Shown piece by piece: positions 8,765-16,400 of a stretch of DNA of 64,000 bases. The translations under genes were made by a program, and so were the position numbers. This stretch comes from Mycolicibacterium sp. TUM20985 (lineage in GTDB: Bacteria > Actinomycetota > Actinomycetes > Mycobacteriales > Mycobacteriaceae). The notes below the pieces were generated by a model. It searched no databases, was not told the DNA's origin, and saw only the letters and a list, made by a program, of their open reading frames with translations. The number at the start of each line of letters is the position of its first letter. Positions within the stretch are counted from its first letter, which is position 1. The stretch lies in assembly GCF_030295745.1 (NCBI RefSeq), contig NZ_AP027291.1, positions 744,001 through 808,000 on the forward strand, in the 5' to 3' direction.

Positions 8765-9763
8765 TTACTGGTGGTGCTTGTAGGTGTCGTAGTCGGCGTC
8801 GGGCTCACCCGTCGGCCGGAAGTAGTCGATGTTGTCGATGCCGAGGCCCCACTCTTCGCGGGGTTTCCACACCGCCTCCACCCGCAAGCCCATCCGCACG
8901 TCGGCCGCGTCGATCTCCGTGACCAGGTGCAGGAACGGGATGTCGGCACCATCGAGCAGCACGTAGGCCGCCACGTACGGCGGCTTGATCCGCTGACCGG
9001 CGAACGGGATGTTGATGATCGCGAACGTCGTCACCGTGCCCTTGTCGGGCAACTCGACGAACTCGGTGAGTTGCTGTCCGGTGGCCGGATCCGCCTCTCG
9101 CGCAGGGAAGTACACCTTCCCGTCCGGACCGCTCCTGGCACCGACCAGCTTGCCCTCCTCGAGGGCGCGCAGGAACGTGCTCTCCGGAAGTGACGCGGTG
9201 TGCTGGATCTCCAGCGACGTCGGGACGACGAGCATGGTCACCGGGTCGCGGTCGTCTACGGCGTCCGTCACGGGCTCTTCTGAATCACCGAGCGCGAAGT
9301 AGGCGATGTCGGTGATCGCGCCGACGGTTTCGTCGGCCCAGTGCACGTGCACCCTCGCGCCGGTTTGGATACCTGCGGCGCCCGCGGCGCCGGTATCCAC
9401 CGCATGCAGCAGCGCAGTGTCGGCACCGTCCAGCTTGATCAGCGCCCAGGCGAACGGCCGCTCCAGCGGCTGGCCGTCGAGGGGCTCGGGCTGCCACGTC
9501 CACGACAGCACGGTTCCGACGCTGGCCACCGGTACTGTCTCCGACAGCGGTGCGTAGGTCACCGGGTCGTATTCGGCGGGCGGAACGTGCACCCGACCGT
9601 CCGACCCGCGCACGCCGATGACGTGCCGTCCGCGAAGCGCAGTGAAGAACTCGCCGAGGACGTGTCCAACTGAACGGGTGTAGTCGAATGACAGCTTCAG
9701 CGGAGCTGATAGCGGCGGCTCGTGGTCGTCAATCTGCACCGGGCTGCTTTGGCTGGTGGTCAC
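8765..9763 (-). CDS. Two-domain DUF35 OB-fold acyl-CoA-binding protein (Rv3521-like)
   Basis: A 332-residue protein with two successive DUF35 OB-fold domains (about residues 25-160 and 175-300). Each half has the same order of segments: LRALEEGKLVG- or FFTALRGRHVIG-type helix, a YFPAREADP- or HVPPAEYDP-type segment, then a beta barrel. The cysteine zinc-ribbon common in DUF35 proteins is absent. DUF35 proteins partner SCP-x thiolases and aldolases (for example ChsH2 with Ltp2), so this is the likely partner of the adjacent Ltp4 and Ltp3. GTG at 9763 is chosen because it lies only 9 nt from the KstR operator; the longer ORF runs through that operator. Confidence 0.87.
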   Translation of the reverse strand: MTTSQSSPVQIDDHEPPLSAPLKLSFDYTRSVGHVLGEFFTALRGRHVIGVRGSDGRVHVPPAEYDPVTYAPLSETVPVASVGTVLSWTWQPEPLDGQPLERPFAWALIKLDGADTALLHAVDTGAAGAAGIQTGARVHVHWADETVGAITDIAYFALGDSEEPVTDAVDDRDPVTMLVVPTSLEIQHTASLPESTFLRALEEGKLVGARSGPDGKVYFPAREADPATGQQLTEFVELPDKGTVTTFAIINIPFAGQRIKPPYVAAYVLLDGADIPFLHLVTEIDAADVRMGLRVEAVWKPREEWGLGIDNIDYFRPTGEPDADYDTYKHHQ

Positions 9764-9772
9764 GGCGTCGAG

Positions 9773-9786
9773 TAGAACAGGTTCTA
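9773..9786. promoter_or_regulatory. KstR operator between DUF35-ltp operon and LLM gene
   Basis: TAGAACAGGTTCTA fits TNNAACNNGTTNNA, with a full outer palindrome. It lies 9 nt from the GTG of the minus-strand operon and 32 nt from the ATG of the plus-strand gene, so it should repress both directions. The short distance on the minus side suggests a leaderless or near-leaderless transcript. Confidence 0.87.
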
Positions 9787-9818
9787 GTAATCGTGGCAAG
9801 GAAGGGCCGGTAGACAAC

Positions 9819-10850
9819 ATGAAGCTAGGACTCCAGCTCGGTTATTGGGGCGCGCAGGCGCCGACCAATCACGCGGAACTCGTTACCGTCGCCGAGGAGG
9901 CGAACTTCGACACGGTCTTCACGGCCGAGGCGTGGGGTTCGGACGCATACACCCCGCTGGCGTGGTGGGGTCGGGAGACCACGCGGATGCGGCTCGGCAC
10001 GTCGGTCATTCAGCTGTCCGCGCGTACGCCGACGGCATGTGCGATGGCGGCGCTCACACTGGACCACCTGTCCGGTGGTCGGCACATCCTGGGCCTCGGC
10101 GTATCGGGACCGCAGGTGGTGGAGGGCTGGTACGGGCAAAAGTTCCCCAAACCGCTGGCCCGGACCCGCGAGTACGTCGACATCCTGCGGCAGGTGTGGG
10201 CCCGTGAGGCGCCCGTGACCAGCGCGGGGCCGCACTACCCGCTGCCGCTGAGCGGTGCGGGCAGCACCGGCCTCGGCAAGCCGCTCAAGCCGATCACCCA
10301 TCCGCTGCGGGCGGACATTCCGATCATGCTGGGCGCCGAGGGGCCGAAGAACGTGGCGCTGGCCGCGGAGATCTGCGACGGGTGGCTGCCCATCTTCTAC
10401 TCGCCGCGCATCGCCGGCATGTACAACGAATGGCTCGACGAGGGGTTCGCCCGACCCGGTGCTCGGCGAACCCGTGAAACCTTCGAGATCTGTGCGACGG
10501 CACAGGTGGTGGTCACCGACGACCGGGCCGGCGTCATGGAGCTGATGAAGCCGCACCTTGCGCTCTACATGGGCGGAATGGGCGCCGAGGACACCAACTT
10601 CCACGCCGACGTCTACCGCCGCATGGGTTACTCGGAGGTGGTCGACGACGTGACGGCCCTGTTCCGTAGCAATCGAAAGGACGAAGCCGCCAAGGTGATC
10701 CCCGACGAGCTGGTCGACGACTCGGCCATCGTCGGCGACCTCGACTACGTCAGTGAGCAGATCAAGCTCTGGGAGGCGGCCGGCGTCACCATGATGGTCG
10801 TCGGCGCACGTTCTCCCGAGCAGATTCGCGATCTCGCCGCACTCGTCTAG
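9819..10850 (+). CDS. LLM-class F420-dependent oxidoreductase (Rv3520c-like)
   Basis: A 343-residue TIM-barrel oxidoreductase of the luciferase-like monooxygenase family. Typical features are the N-terminal LGLQLGYWG strand, RLGTSVIQLSAR and GLGVSGPQVVEGWYG. In mycobacteria most members of this branch use coenzyme F420. The sterol substrate is unknown, but control by KstR and position in the block argue for a redox step on a steroid intermediate. The ATG at 9819 has AAGGAAGG (9798-9806) upstream; a reading from 9756 would cross the operator and is rejected. Confidence 0.88.
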   Translation: MKLGLQLGYWGAQAPTNHAELVTVAEEANFDTVFTAEAWGSDAYTPLAWWGRETTRMRLGTSVIQLSARTPTACAMAALTLDHLSGGRHILGLGVSGPQVVEGWYGQKFPKPLARTREYVDILRQVWAREAPVTSAGPHYPLPLSGAGSTGLGKPLKPITHPLRADIPIMLGAEGPKNVALAAEICDGWLPIFYSPRIAGMYNEWLDEGFARPGARRTRETFEICATAQVVVTDDRAGVMELMKPHLALYMGGMGAEDTNFHADVYRRMGYSEVVDDVTALFRSNRKDEAAKVIPDELVDDSAIVGDLDYVSEQIKLWEAAGVTMMVVGARSPEQIRDLAALV

Positions 10851-10872
10851 GGCCCGAGCAGTAGACACTTTC

Positions 10873-10901
10873 TTGCAGTTGTCTAGAACGCGTTCTAGAT
10901 T
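10873..10901 (+). promoter_or_regulatory. Promoter with KstR operator, leaderless
   Basis: TTGCAG (10873-10878) and TAGATT (10896-10901) are separated by 17 bp. The KstR operator TAGAACGCGTTCTA lies at 10884-10897, in the spacer and on the -10 box. The expected transcription start, about 7 nt downstream of the -10, falls on the GTG start codon at 10908, implying a leaderless mRNA. Confidence 0.85.
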
Positions 10902-10907
10902 TGGCGG

Positions 10908-11654
10908 GTGACCGACGCCATAGCCCCAGGGCAACACCTCATCGCAGGCACCTTGCTCACCATGCCGGTGAAGATTCGTTCAGCGACCCAGCACATGGCG
11001 ATGTTCTCCGTGGACGCCGATGCTGCCCAGGCCTTGATCGCCGATAGCGGGCTGAAGGTCTGCCGCTATCGGTCGGGCAAGGCGGTCGTCGTGCTGATGC
11101 TGATGCACTACGTCGACGGTGACCTCGGCCCGTACTACGAGTACGGCACGAACATCATGGTCAATCCCCCGGGGGCCGCACGCCTCCCGAAGAAGGACGG
11201 CATGAAGGCGTTGCAGTCCGCTGGTGCCCTGATCCACCACCTTCCCGTCGACGGTGCGTTCACGATGGAGGCGGGCCGGGCCATCTGGGGTTACCCGAAG
11301 GTGTTGGCGGACTTCACGATCCGCGACGGTCACACGTTCTCCTTCGACGTGAGCATCGACGGCGAGTTCGTCGTCGGCATGGACTTCAAGCCTGGGCTGC
11401 CGGTGCCGTCGGCGCTCACCTCGAAGACGCAGGTGCACCCCACCTACTCCTACCTCGACGGGGTCACCCGGGAAACCGCCGGGGAGATGAGGACGACCGG
11501 AGTCCGCTATCGACCTGGCGGGGCGCGAGTCCGTCTTGGCCAACACCCCTACGCACGCGAGCTGGCGTCTCTAGGCTTCCCGAAGCGCGCAATGGTTTCG
11601 AGTTCCGCCGAGAACGTCGAGATGACGTTCGGCGAGGCCAAGGAGATTCGATGA
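10908..11654 (+). CDS. Acetoacetate-decarboxylase-like protein (Rv3519-like)
   Basis: A 248-residue protein of the acetoacetate decarboxylase superfamily, shown by the block GALIHHLPVDGAFTMEAGRAIWGYPKVLADF (about residues 103-133), where members of this superfamily bind substrate. It is not safe to assume decarboxylation, because many members use the same fold for other Schiff-base or hydrolytic chemistry. The GTG start sits at the predicted transcription start. The gene ends in an ATGA overlap with cyp142, so the two are translated together. Confidence 0.85.
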   Translation: MTDAIAPGQHLIAGTLLTMPVKIRSATQHMAMFSVDADAAQALIADSGLKVCRYRSGKAVVVLMLMHYVDGDLGPYYEYGTNIMVNPPGAARLPKKDGMKALQSAGALIHHLPVDGAFTMEAGRAIWGYPKVLADFTIRDGHTFSFDVSIDGEFVVGMDFKPGLPVPSALTSKTQVHPTYSYLDGVTRETAGEMRTTGVRYRPGGARVRLGQHPYARELASLGFPKRAMVSSSAENVEMTFGEAKEIR

Positions 11655-12865
11655 CATCGGTACTGCCTGACATCAAACCCGACGTCGACTTCACCGACGG
11701 CACCTTCTACGCCGACGGCCACGCGCGGGACGCGTACCGCTGGATGCGGGCCAACCAGCCGGTCTTCCGGGATCGCAACGGATTGGCCGCCGCAGCCAGT
11801 TATCAGGCGGTGCTCGATGCGGAGCGCAATCCCGAGCTGTTCTCCAACACCGGCGGCATCCGGCCGGAGACGCCGGGCATGCCGTACATGATCGACATGG
11901 ACGATCCGGCACACGTCCTGCGGCGCAAGCTCGTCAACTCCGGATTCACCCGCAAGCGCGTAATGGACAAGGTGCCGTCGATCGCCACGCTGTGCGACAC
12001 GTTGATCGACTCCGTCTGCGAGCGCGGCGAATGCGACTTCGTCCGCGACATCGCCGCACCGCTGCCCATGGCGGTCATCGGCGACATGCTCGGCGTACTG
12101 CCCGAAGACCGTGAGCTGCTGCTGAAGTGGTCCGACGATCTGGTCACCGGGCTCAGCTCGCACATCGACGAGACGTCGGCCCAGGCCATGATGGAGGCGT
12201 TCGCCGGCTACACGGCGTTCACGACCGAGATCATTGGGAAGCGCCGCGCCGAGCCCACCGAGGATCTGTTCTCCATCCTGGTCAACGCCGAAGTCGAGGG
12301 CCAACGGATGGCCGACGACGAGATCATCATGGAGACGCTTTTGATCCTCATCGGCGGTGACGAGACCACCCGCCACACGCTGTCCGGGGGAACCGAGCAG
12401 CTGTTGCGCCACCGCGAGCAGTGGGAGGCGCTGGTCGCGGATCCTGATTCGCTGCTGCCCGGGGCGATCGAGGAGATGCTGCGCTGGACGTCACCGGTGA
12501 AGAACATGTGCCGGACGTTGACCGCCGACACGACGTTCCACGGCACGGAGATGCGCGCGGACGAGAAGATCATGCTGATGTTCGAGTCGGCCAACTTCGA
12601 CGAGTCGGTCTTCGGTGACCCGGATAACTTCCGCATTGATCGGAAGCCCAACTCGCACATGGCGTTTGGCTTCGGTGCGCATTTCTGTCTCGGCAACCAG
12701 CTGGCGCGTCTCGAGCTGTCGATGATGACGAAGCGGGTGCTGGAACGCCTGCCCGATCTGCGACTGGCCGACGACGCGGTCTTGCCGTTGCGGCCCGCGA
12801 ACTTCGTCAGCGGGCCCGAGTCCATGCCGGTGGTGTTCACCCCGACGGCGCGCGTCCTCGTCTAG
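11651..12865 (+). CDS. cyp142: Cytochrome P450 CYP142
   Basis: A 404-residue P450. The I-helix oxygen-activation motif GGDETTRHT (about residue 236), the ExxR helix (about residue 277) and the heme-binding FGFGAHFCLGNQLARLE (about residue 340) are all present. CYP142 oxidises C26/C27 of cholesterol or cholestenone, the first side-chain step, in parallel with CYP125. Electrons would come from a ferredoxin such as the fdxD product encoded nearby (inference). The ATG overlaps the previous stop by 4 bp, giving coupled translation under KstR. Confidence 0.93.
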   Translation: MTSVLPDIKPDVDFTDGTFYADGHARDAYRWMRANQPVFRDRNGLAAAASYQAVLDAERNPELFSNTGGIRPETPGMPYMIDMDDPAHVLRRKLVNSGFTRKRVMDKVPSIATLCDTLIDSVCERGECDFVRDIAAPLPMAVIGDMLGVLPEDRELLLKWSDDLVTGLSSHIDETSAQAMMEAFAGYTAFTTEIIGKRRAEPTEDLFSILVNAEVEGQRMADDEIIMETLLILIGGDETTRHTLSGGTEQLLRHREQWEALVADPDSLLPGAIEEMLRWTSPVKNMCRTLTADTTFHGTEMRADEKIMLMFESANFDESVFGDPDNFRIDRKPNSHMAFGFGAHFCLGNQLARLELSMMTKRVLERLPDLRLADDAVLPLRPANFVSGPESMPVVFTPTARVLV

Positions 12866-12882
12866 CCCCGCGCCCCGCCGAT

Positions 12883-12928
12883 GTGAATCCTCTGCGAAGA
12901 AGACGGGTGAAAATCGCACAGGATTCAC
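12883..12928. repeat. 46-bp inverted-repeat element, copy 1
   Basis: Arms of 15 bp (12883-12897 and 12914-12928) match at 14 of 15 positions around a 16-bp centre, with the pattern GTGAA-N5-TGCGA-N16-TCGCA-N5-TTCAC. The right end supplies the TGA stop codon of the DUF559-like gene (12925-12927). The element separates that gene from the convergent cyp142 and could also act as a terminator hairpin. Two other copies of identical length are at 13804-13849 and 51871-51916. Confidence 0.75.
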
Positions 12929-13764
12929 GCGCGGCGGGCGCGTGCCAACTCGATGCGACGCAGGATGGTGCCGGGTGTGTCCTCCGCAGTCACCCGGATG
13001 ACGATCCACCCGAGCTCGCTGAGCTGCTCGGTCCGGCGGATGTCGCGGGTCATCTGGCGTCGGTCCGTCCAATGGTGGTCGCCGTCGTACTCGACCGCGA
13101 TCTTCAGCTCCTCCCAGCCCAAGTCAACCCGCGCGATGAGTTGGCCGTATTCGTCGTAGACCGGAATTTGGGTCTGCGGTCGCGGCAATCCGGCGCGAAC
13201 GATCAGCAGGCGCAACCACGTCTCGCGTGGCGACTCGGCTCCGGGATCGACGAGGTCGAGAGTCGTCCGCGCTCTGCGTATTCCATTGCGGCCCCGGTAC
13301 CTGACGGCCAGTAGCTCGACGTCGGCGAGTTTCGCCTGGGTGGCTCTCGCCAGTGCGTCGATCACGGGGACGGCGCGGTCGAGAGGGTAGCGGCAAGCGA
13401 TGTCCAGCGCTGTGCGCGTCGGCGTGGTCACACGCATTCCGTCGACGATCTCGATCTCGTCGTCATCGATGCGGTCCGCCCAGGTGCGAATACCGGTGGG
13501 TCGGTGGCGGTTGTCGTAGAGCAATTCTGCGGGCGCGTCGGCGCTCATCCACTTCGATCCGTGTATGGCGGCGGCCGCGCGGCCAGCCACGATGCCGCGC
13601 CGCCTCGACCACAGGTACGCCGCCTCGGCCTTCACGCGAGCCGTGATCGGCGTCCCGATATCGACGTACACCCCTGGAAAGAGAATCGTGTATCGGCTGC
13701 GCAGGCCATACGGCGTGAGGTGGCCCGCGTTCAACGCTTCACGACCGATGAATGGCGTGCCCAT
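12925..13764 (-). CDS. DUF559/AbiEi-type protein with nuclease-like C-terminal domain (Rv3517-like)
   Basis: A 279-residue protein. The N-terminal part (FIGREALNAGHLTPYGLRSRY) resembles the helix-turn-helix region of AbiEi-type antitoxins. The C-terminal region (about 190-275) is DUF559-like, a Vsr/PD-(D/E)xK-type fold, with RVDLGWEELKIAVEYDGD and the later ELGWIVIRVT strand. Nuclease activity is not shown, and no partner toxin gene lies beside it. ATG at 13764 is chosen over an upstream GTG because the extension has no family-like sequence. The gene is bracketed by two copies of the 46-bp inverted-repeat element. Confidence 0.85.
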   Translation of the reverse strand: MGTPFIGREALNAGHLTPYGLRSRYTILFPGVYVDIGTPITARVKAEAAYLWSRRRGIVAGRAAAAIHGSKWMSADAPAELLYDNRHRPTGIRTWADRIDDDEIEIVDGMRVTTPTRTALDIACRYPLDRAVPVIDALARATQAKLADVELLAVRYRGRNGIRRARTTLDLVDPGAESPRETWLRLLIVRAGLPRPQTQIPVYDEYGQLIARVDLGWEELKIAVEYDGDHHWTDRRQMTRDIRRTEQLSELGWIVIRVTAEDTPGTILRRIELARARRA

Positions 13765-13803
13765 GTCGGGAGTGTGCCGAGGGCCACCGACATCTCGTCG
13801 GTC

Positions 13804-13849
13804 GTGAACTCCGTGCGACAAAACGGCCGGAAGTTCGCAGACGATTCAC
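13804..13849. repeat. 46-bp inverted-repeat element, copy 2
   Basis: This has the same architecture and exactly the same length as copy 1: left arm 13804-13818, 16-bp centre, right arm 13835-13849. The GTGAA/TTCAC and TGCGA/TCGCA boxes are fully conserved, and the five bases between them differ (10 of 15 arm positions pair). It lies about 40 bp upstream of the DUF559-like start codon and 29 bp from the echA19 stop, so it could also influence transcription of the DUF559 gene. Confidence 0.7.
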
Positions 13850-13878
13850 AACGGCGGGAAGTGGAGCGGTGACGACCC

Positions 13879-14679
13879 TTACTTCATCTGGAACTTGGGC
13901 GCCCGCTTCTCCTTGAACGCCAGCGGGCCCTCCTTGGCGTCATCGCTCAGGAACACCCCGATGCCGATCTTCGTATCGATCTTGAACGCCTCGAGCTCGT
14001 GCATGCCCTCGGTGTCGTGGATCGACTTCAGGATCGCCTGCACCGCCAGGGGGCCGTTGTTGTTGATCACCTCGGCGATCTCCAGCGCCTTGTCGAGCGC
14101 GGAGCCATCGGGCACGACGTAGCCGATCAGCCCGTACTCGAGCGCTTCGGCGGCGGTGATGTGGCGTCCGGTGAGCAGCAGATCGCAGGCGATCGTGTAC
14201 GGGATCTGGCGCACCAGGCGCACCGCGGATCCGCCCATCGGGTACAGGCTCCACTTGGCCTCGGAGATGCCGAACTTCGCGCTCTCGCCCGCGATGCGGA
14301 TGTCGGTGCCCTGCAGGATCTCGGTGCCACCCGCGATCGCGGGACCCTCGACGGCGGCGATCAGTGGCTTGGTCAGCCGCCGGCCCTTGAGCAGCCCGTC
14401 GATGCGCGTCGGGTCGTAGCCACCGCTCTTGAAGGAATCGCCAGGGGGAGCCTTGGTGGCCGCCTTCAGGTCCATCCCGGCACAGAAGTAGCCGCCCGCA
14501 CCCGTCAGGATGCACGAACGAATCTCTGGATCGGAGTCGACGCGGTCCCAGGCGTCGACCATTATCGAGAGCATCTCGGTCGAAAGCGCGTTGCGCGCCT
14601 CCGGCCGGTTCAGCGTCAGGATCAGGGTGTGTCCGCGCTGCTCAATGAGGGCGTCGGGCCCCTTTTCTGGATCGCTCAC
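13879..14679 (-). CDS. echA19: Enoyl-CoA hydratase EchA19
   Basis: A 266-residue crotonase-fold protein that closely resembles mycobacterial EchA19 (Rv3516), including the [16 protein letters not shown] oxyanion-loop segment and the [16 protein letters not shown] helix. EchA19 hydrates enoyl-CoA thioesters in cholesterol side-chain beta-oxidation. GTG at 14679 is chosen, with GGAAGG about 10 nt upstream; a start at 14730 would overlap the fadD19 KstR operator. It is divergent from fadD19, and the operator at 14723-14736 probably serves both. Confidence 0.93.
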   Translation of the reverse strand: MSDPEKGPDALIEQRGHTLILTLNRPEARNALSTEMLSIMVDAWDRVDSDPEIRSCILTGAGGYFCAGMDLKAATKAPPGDSFKSGGYDPTRIDGLLKGRRLTKPLIAAVEGPAIAGGTEILQGTDIRIAGESAKFGISEAKWSLYPMGGSAVRLVRQIPYTIACDLLLTGRHITAAEALEYGLIGYVVPDGSALDKALEIAEVINNNGPLAVQAILKSIHDTEGMHELEAFKIDTKIGIGVFLSDDAKEGPLAFKEKRAPKFQMK

Positions 14680-14711
14680 CGATATCCGCCTTCCAGCTTC
14701 GCGCCATGGAC

Positions 14712-14740
14712 TTGTCTCAAAATGTAACACGTTCTAGTTT
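14712..14740 (+). promoter_or_regulatory. fadD19 promoter with KstR operator, leaderless
   Basis: TTGTCT (14712-14717) and TAGTTT (14735-14740) are spaced by 17 bp. The KstR operator TGTAACACGTTCTA lies at 14723-14736. The predicted transcription start coincides with the GTG start of fadD19 at 14748, so the message is probably leaderless. The same operator faces echA19 on the other strand. Confidence 0.85.
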
Positions 14741-14747
14741 AGGTTCC

Positions 14748-16400
14748 GTGGCCCTGAATATCGCCGATCTTGCCGAGCACGCCATCGATGCCGTGCCTGA
14801 CCGTGTCGCCCTGATCTGCGACGACCAGCAGCTCACCTACGCCGAGTTGGAGGACAAGGCGAACCGCCTCGCCCACTACCTCCTCGACCAGGGTGTGCAG
14901 AAGGACGACAAGGTAGGCCTTTACTGCCGCAACCGCATCGAGATCGTGATCGCGATGCTCGGCGTCGTCAAGGCGGGCGCCATCCTGGTCAACGTCAACT
15001 TCCGCTATGTCGAAGGCGAACTGCGCTACCTGTTCGACAACTCCGACATGGTCGCCTTGGTGCACGAGCGTCAGTACGCCGACCGCGTCGCCAACGTGCT
15101 GCCCGACACGCCGAATGTGAAGACCGTCCTGGTGGTTGACGATGGAAGCGATCTGGACTACCAGCGGTACGGCGGCGTCGAGTTCTACGCGGCCGTGGAG
15201 CAGGGGTCGCCCGAACGCGACTTCGGCCCCCGCAGCGCCGACGACATCTACCTGCTCTACACCGGCGGCACCACGGGATTCCCCAAGGGCGTGATGTGGC
15301 GCCACGAGGACATCTACCGAGTGTTGTTCGGCGGCACCGATTTTGCCACCGGTGAGCCCATCGCCGACGAGTACGACCTGTCGAAGGCCGCCGCGGCGAA
15401 TCCGCCGATGATCCGGCTGCCCATCCCGCCGATGATCCACGGCGCCACGCAGTCGGCCACGTGGATGTCGCTGTTCTCCGGTCAAACCGTCGTGCTGGCA
15501 CCGGAGTTCGATGCCGACGCGGTGTGGCGGATGATCCACGAGCACAAGGTGAACCTTTTGTTCTTCACCGGTGACGCGATGGCCCGGCCGCTGCTCGACG
15601 CGCTGCTCGCTCACCAGGAGAAGGGGACCGAGTACGACCTGAGCTCTCTCTTCCTGCTCGCCAGCACCGCCGCGCTGTTCTCCACCAGCATCAAGGAGAA
15701 GTTCCTCGAGCTGCTGCCCGACCGGATCATCACCGATTCGATCGGTTCCTCGGAGACGGGTTTCGGTGGCACCAGCATCGTGGCAAAGGGGCAGTCGCAC
15801 ACCGGTGGTCCCCGGGTGACCATCGACAAGAACACGGTCGTGCTCGACGAAGACGGCAACCCGGTGGTGCCCGGCTCCGGCGTGCGCGGCATCATCGCCA
15901 AACGCGGACACATCCCCGTCGGCTACTTCAAGGACGAGCAGAAGACGGCCGAGACCTTCCAGACCATCAACGGTGTGCGCTATGCGATTCCGGGCGACTA
16001 CGCCCAGGTCGAGGAGGACGGCAGCGTCACCATGCTCGGCCGCGGCTCGGTCTCCATCAACAGCGGTGGCGAGAAGATCTACCCAGAAGAGGTGGAGGCC
16101 GCCCTCAAGGGACACCCCGACGTGTTCGACGCACTGGTGGTCGGTGTCCCCGATCCGCGTTTCGGTCAGCACGTCGCCGCCGTCGTCCATCCCCGCGAGG
16201 GCACCAGGCCGACGCTGGCGGAGCTCGACGCGTTCGTCCGCAGCGAGATCGCCGGCTACAAGGTGCCGCGCAGTCTCTGGTACGTCGCGGAGGTGAAGCG
16301 CTCCCCGGCGGGCAAGCCCGACTACCGCTGGGCCAAGGAAGTCACCGAGGCCGGACCGGCCGATGAGGTCCACGCCAAACACGTTGGGGTTCAAGCATGA
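14748..16400 (+). CDS. fadD19: Steroid side-chain acyl-CoA ligase FadD19
   Basis: A 550-residue ANL-superfamily ligase. The AMP-binding P-loop is LLYTGGTTGFPKGVMWR (about residue 180); the C-terminal hinge and catalytic lysine segment (RSPAGKPDYRW) is near residue 528. FadD19 activates C26/C27 carboxylated cholesterol derivatives, and the rhodococcal enzyme is needed for C24-branched sterols (literature from memory), which fits the ltp3-ltp4 pair here. GTG at 14748 is chosen because the upstream in-frame ATG lies before the promoter. The stop overlaps the next gene as ATGA. Confidence 0.95.
   Translation: MALNIADLAEHAIDAVPDRVALICDDQQLTYAELEDKANRLAHYLLDQGVQKDDKVGLYCRNRIEIVIAMLGVVKAGAILVNVNFRYVEGELRYLFDNSDMVALVHERQYADRVANVLPDTPNVKTVLVVDDGSDLDYQRYGGVEFYAAVEQGSPERDFGPRSADDIYLLYTGGTTGFPKGVMWRHEDIYRVLFGGTDFATGEPIADEYDLSKAAAANPPMIRLPIPPMIHGATQSATWMSLFSGQTVVLAPEFDADAVWRMIHEHKVNLLFFTGDAMARPLLDALLAHQEKGTEYDLSSLFLLASTAALFSTSIKEKFLELLPDRIITDSIGSSETGFGGTSIVAKGQSHTGGPRVTIDKNTVVLDEDGNPVVPGSGVRGIIAKRGHIPVGYFKDEQKTAETFQTINGVRYAIPGDYAQVEEDGSVTMLGRGSVSINSGGEKIYPEEVEAALKGHPDVFDALVVGVPDPRFGQHVAAVVHPREGTRPTLAELDAFVRSEIAGYKVPRSLWYVAEVKRSPAGKPDYRWAKEVTEAGPADEVHAKHVGVQA

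Noticed and set aside
14739..16394. A 551-codon open frame on the minus strand
   Set aside because: It lies fully antisense to fadD19, whose sequence is clearly conserved. High GC content gives long open frames opposite real genes; the translation is rich in His, Arg, Asp and Val without motifs.
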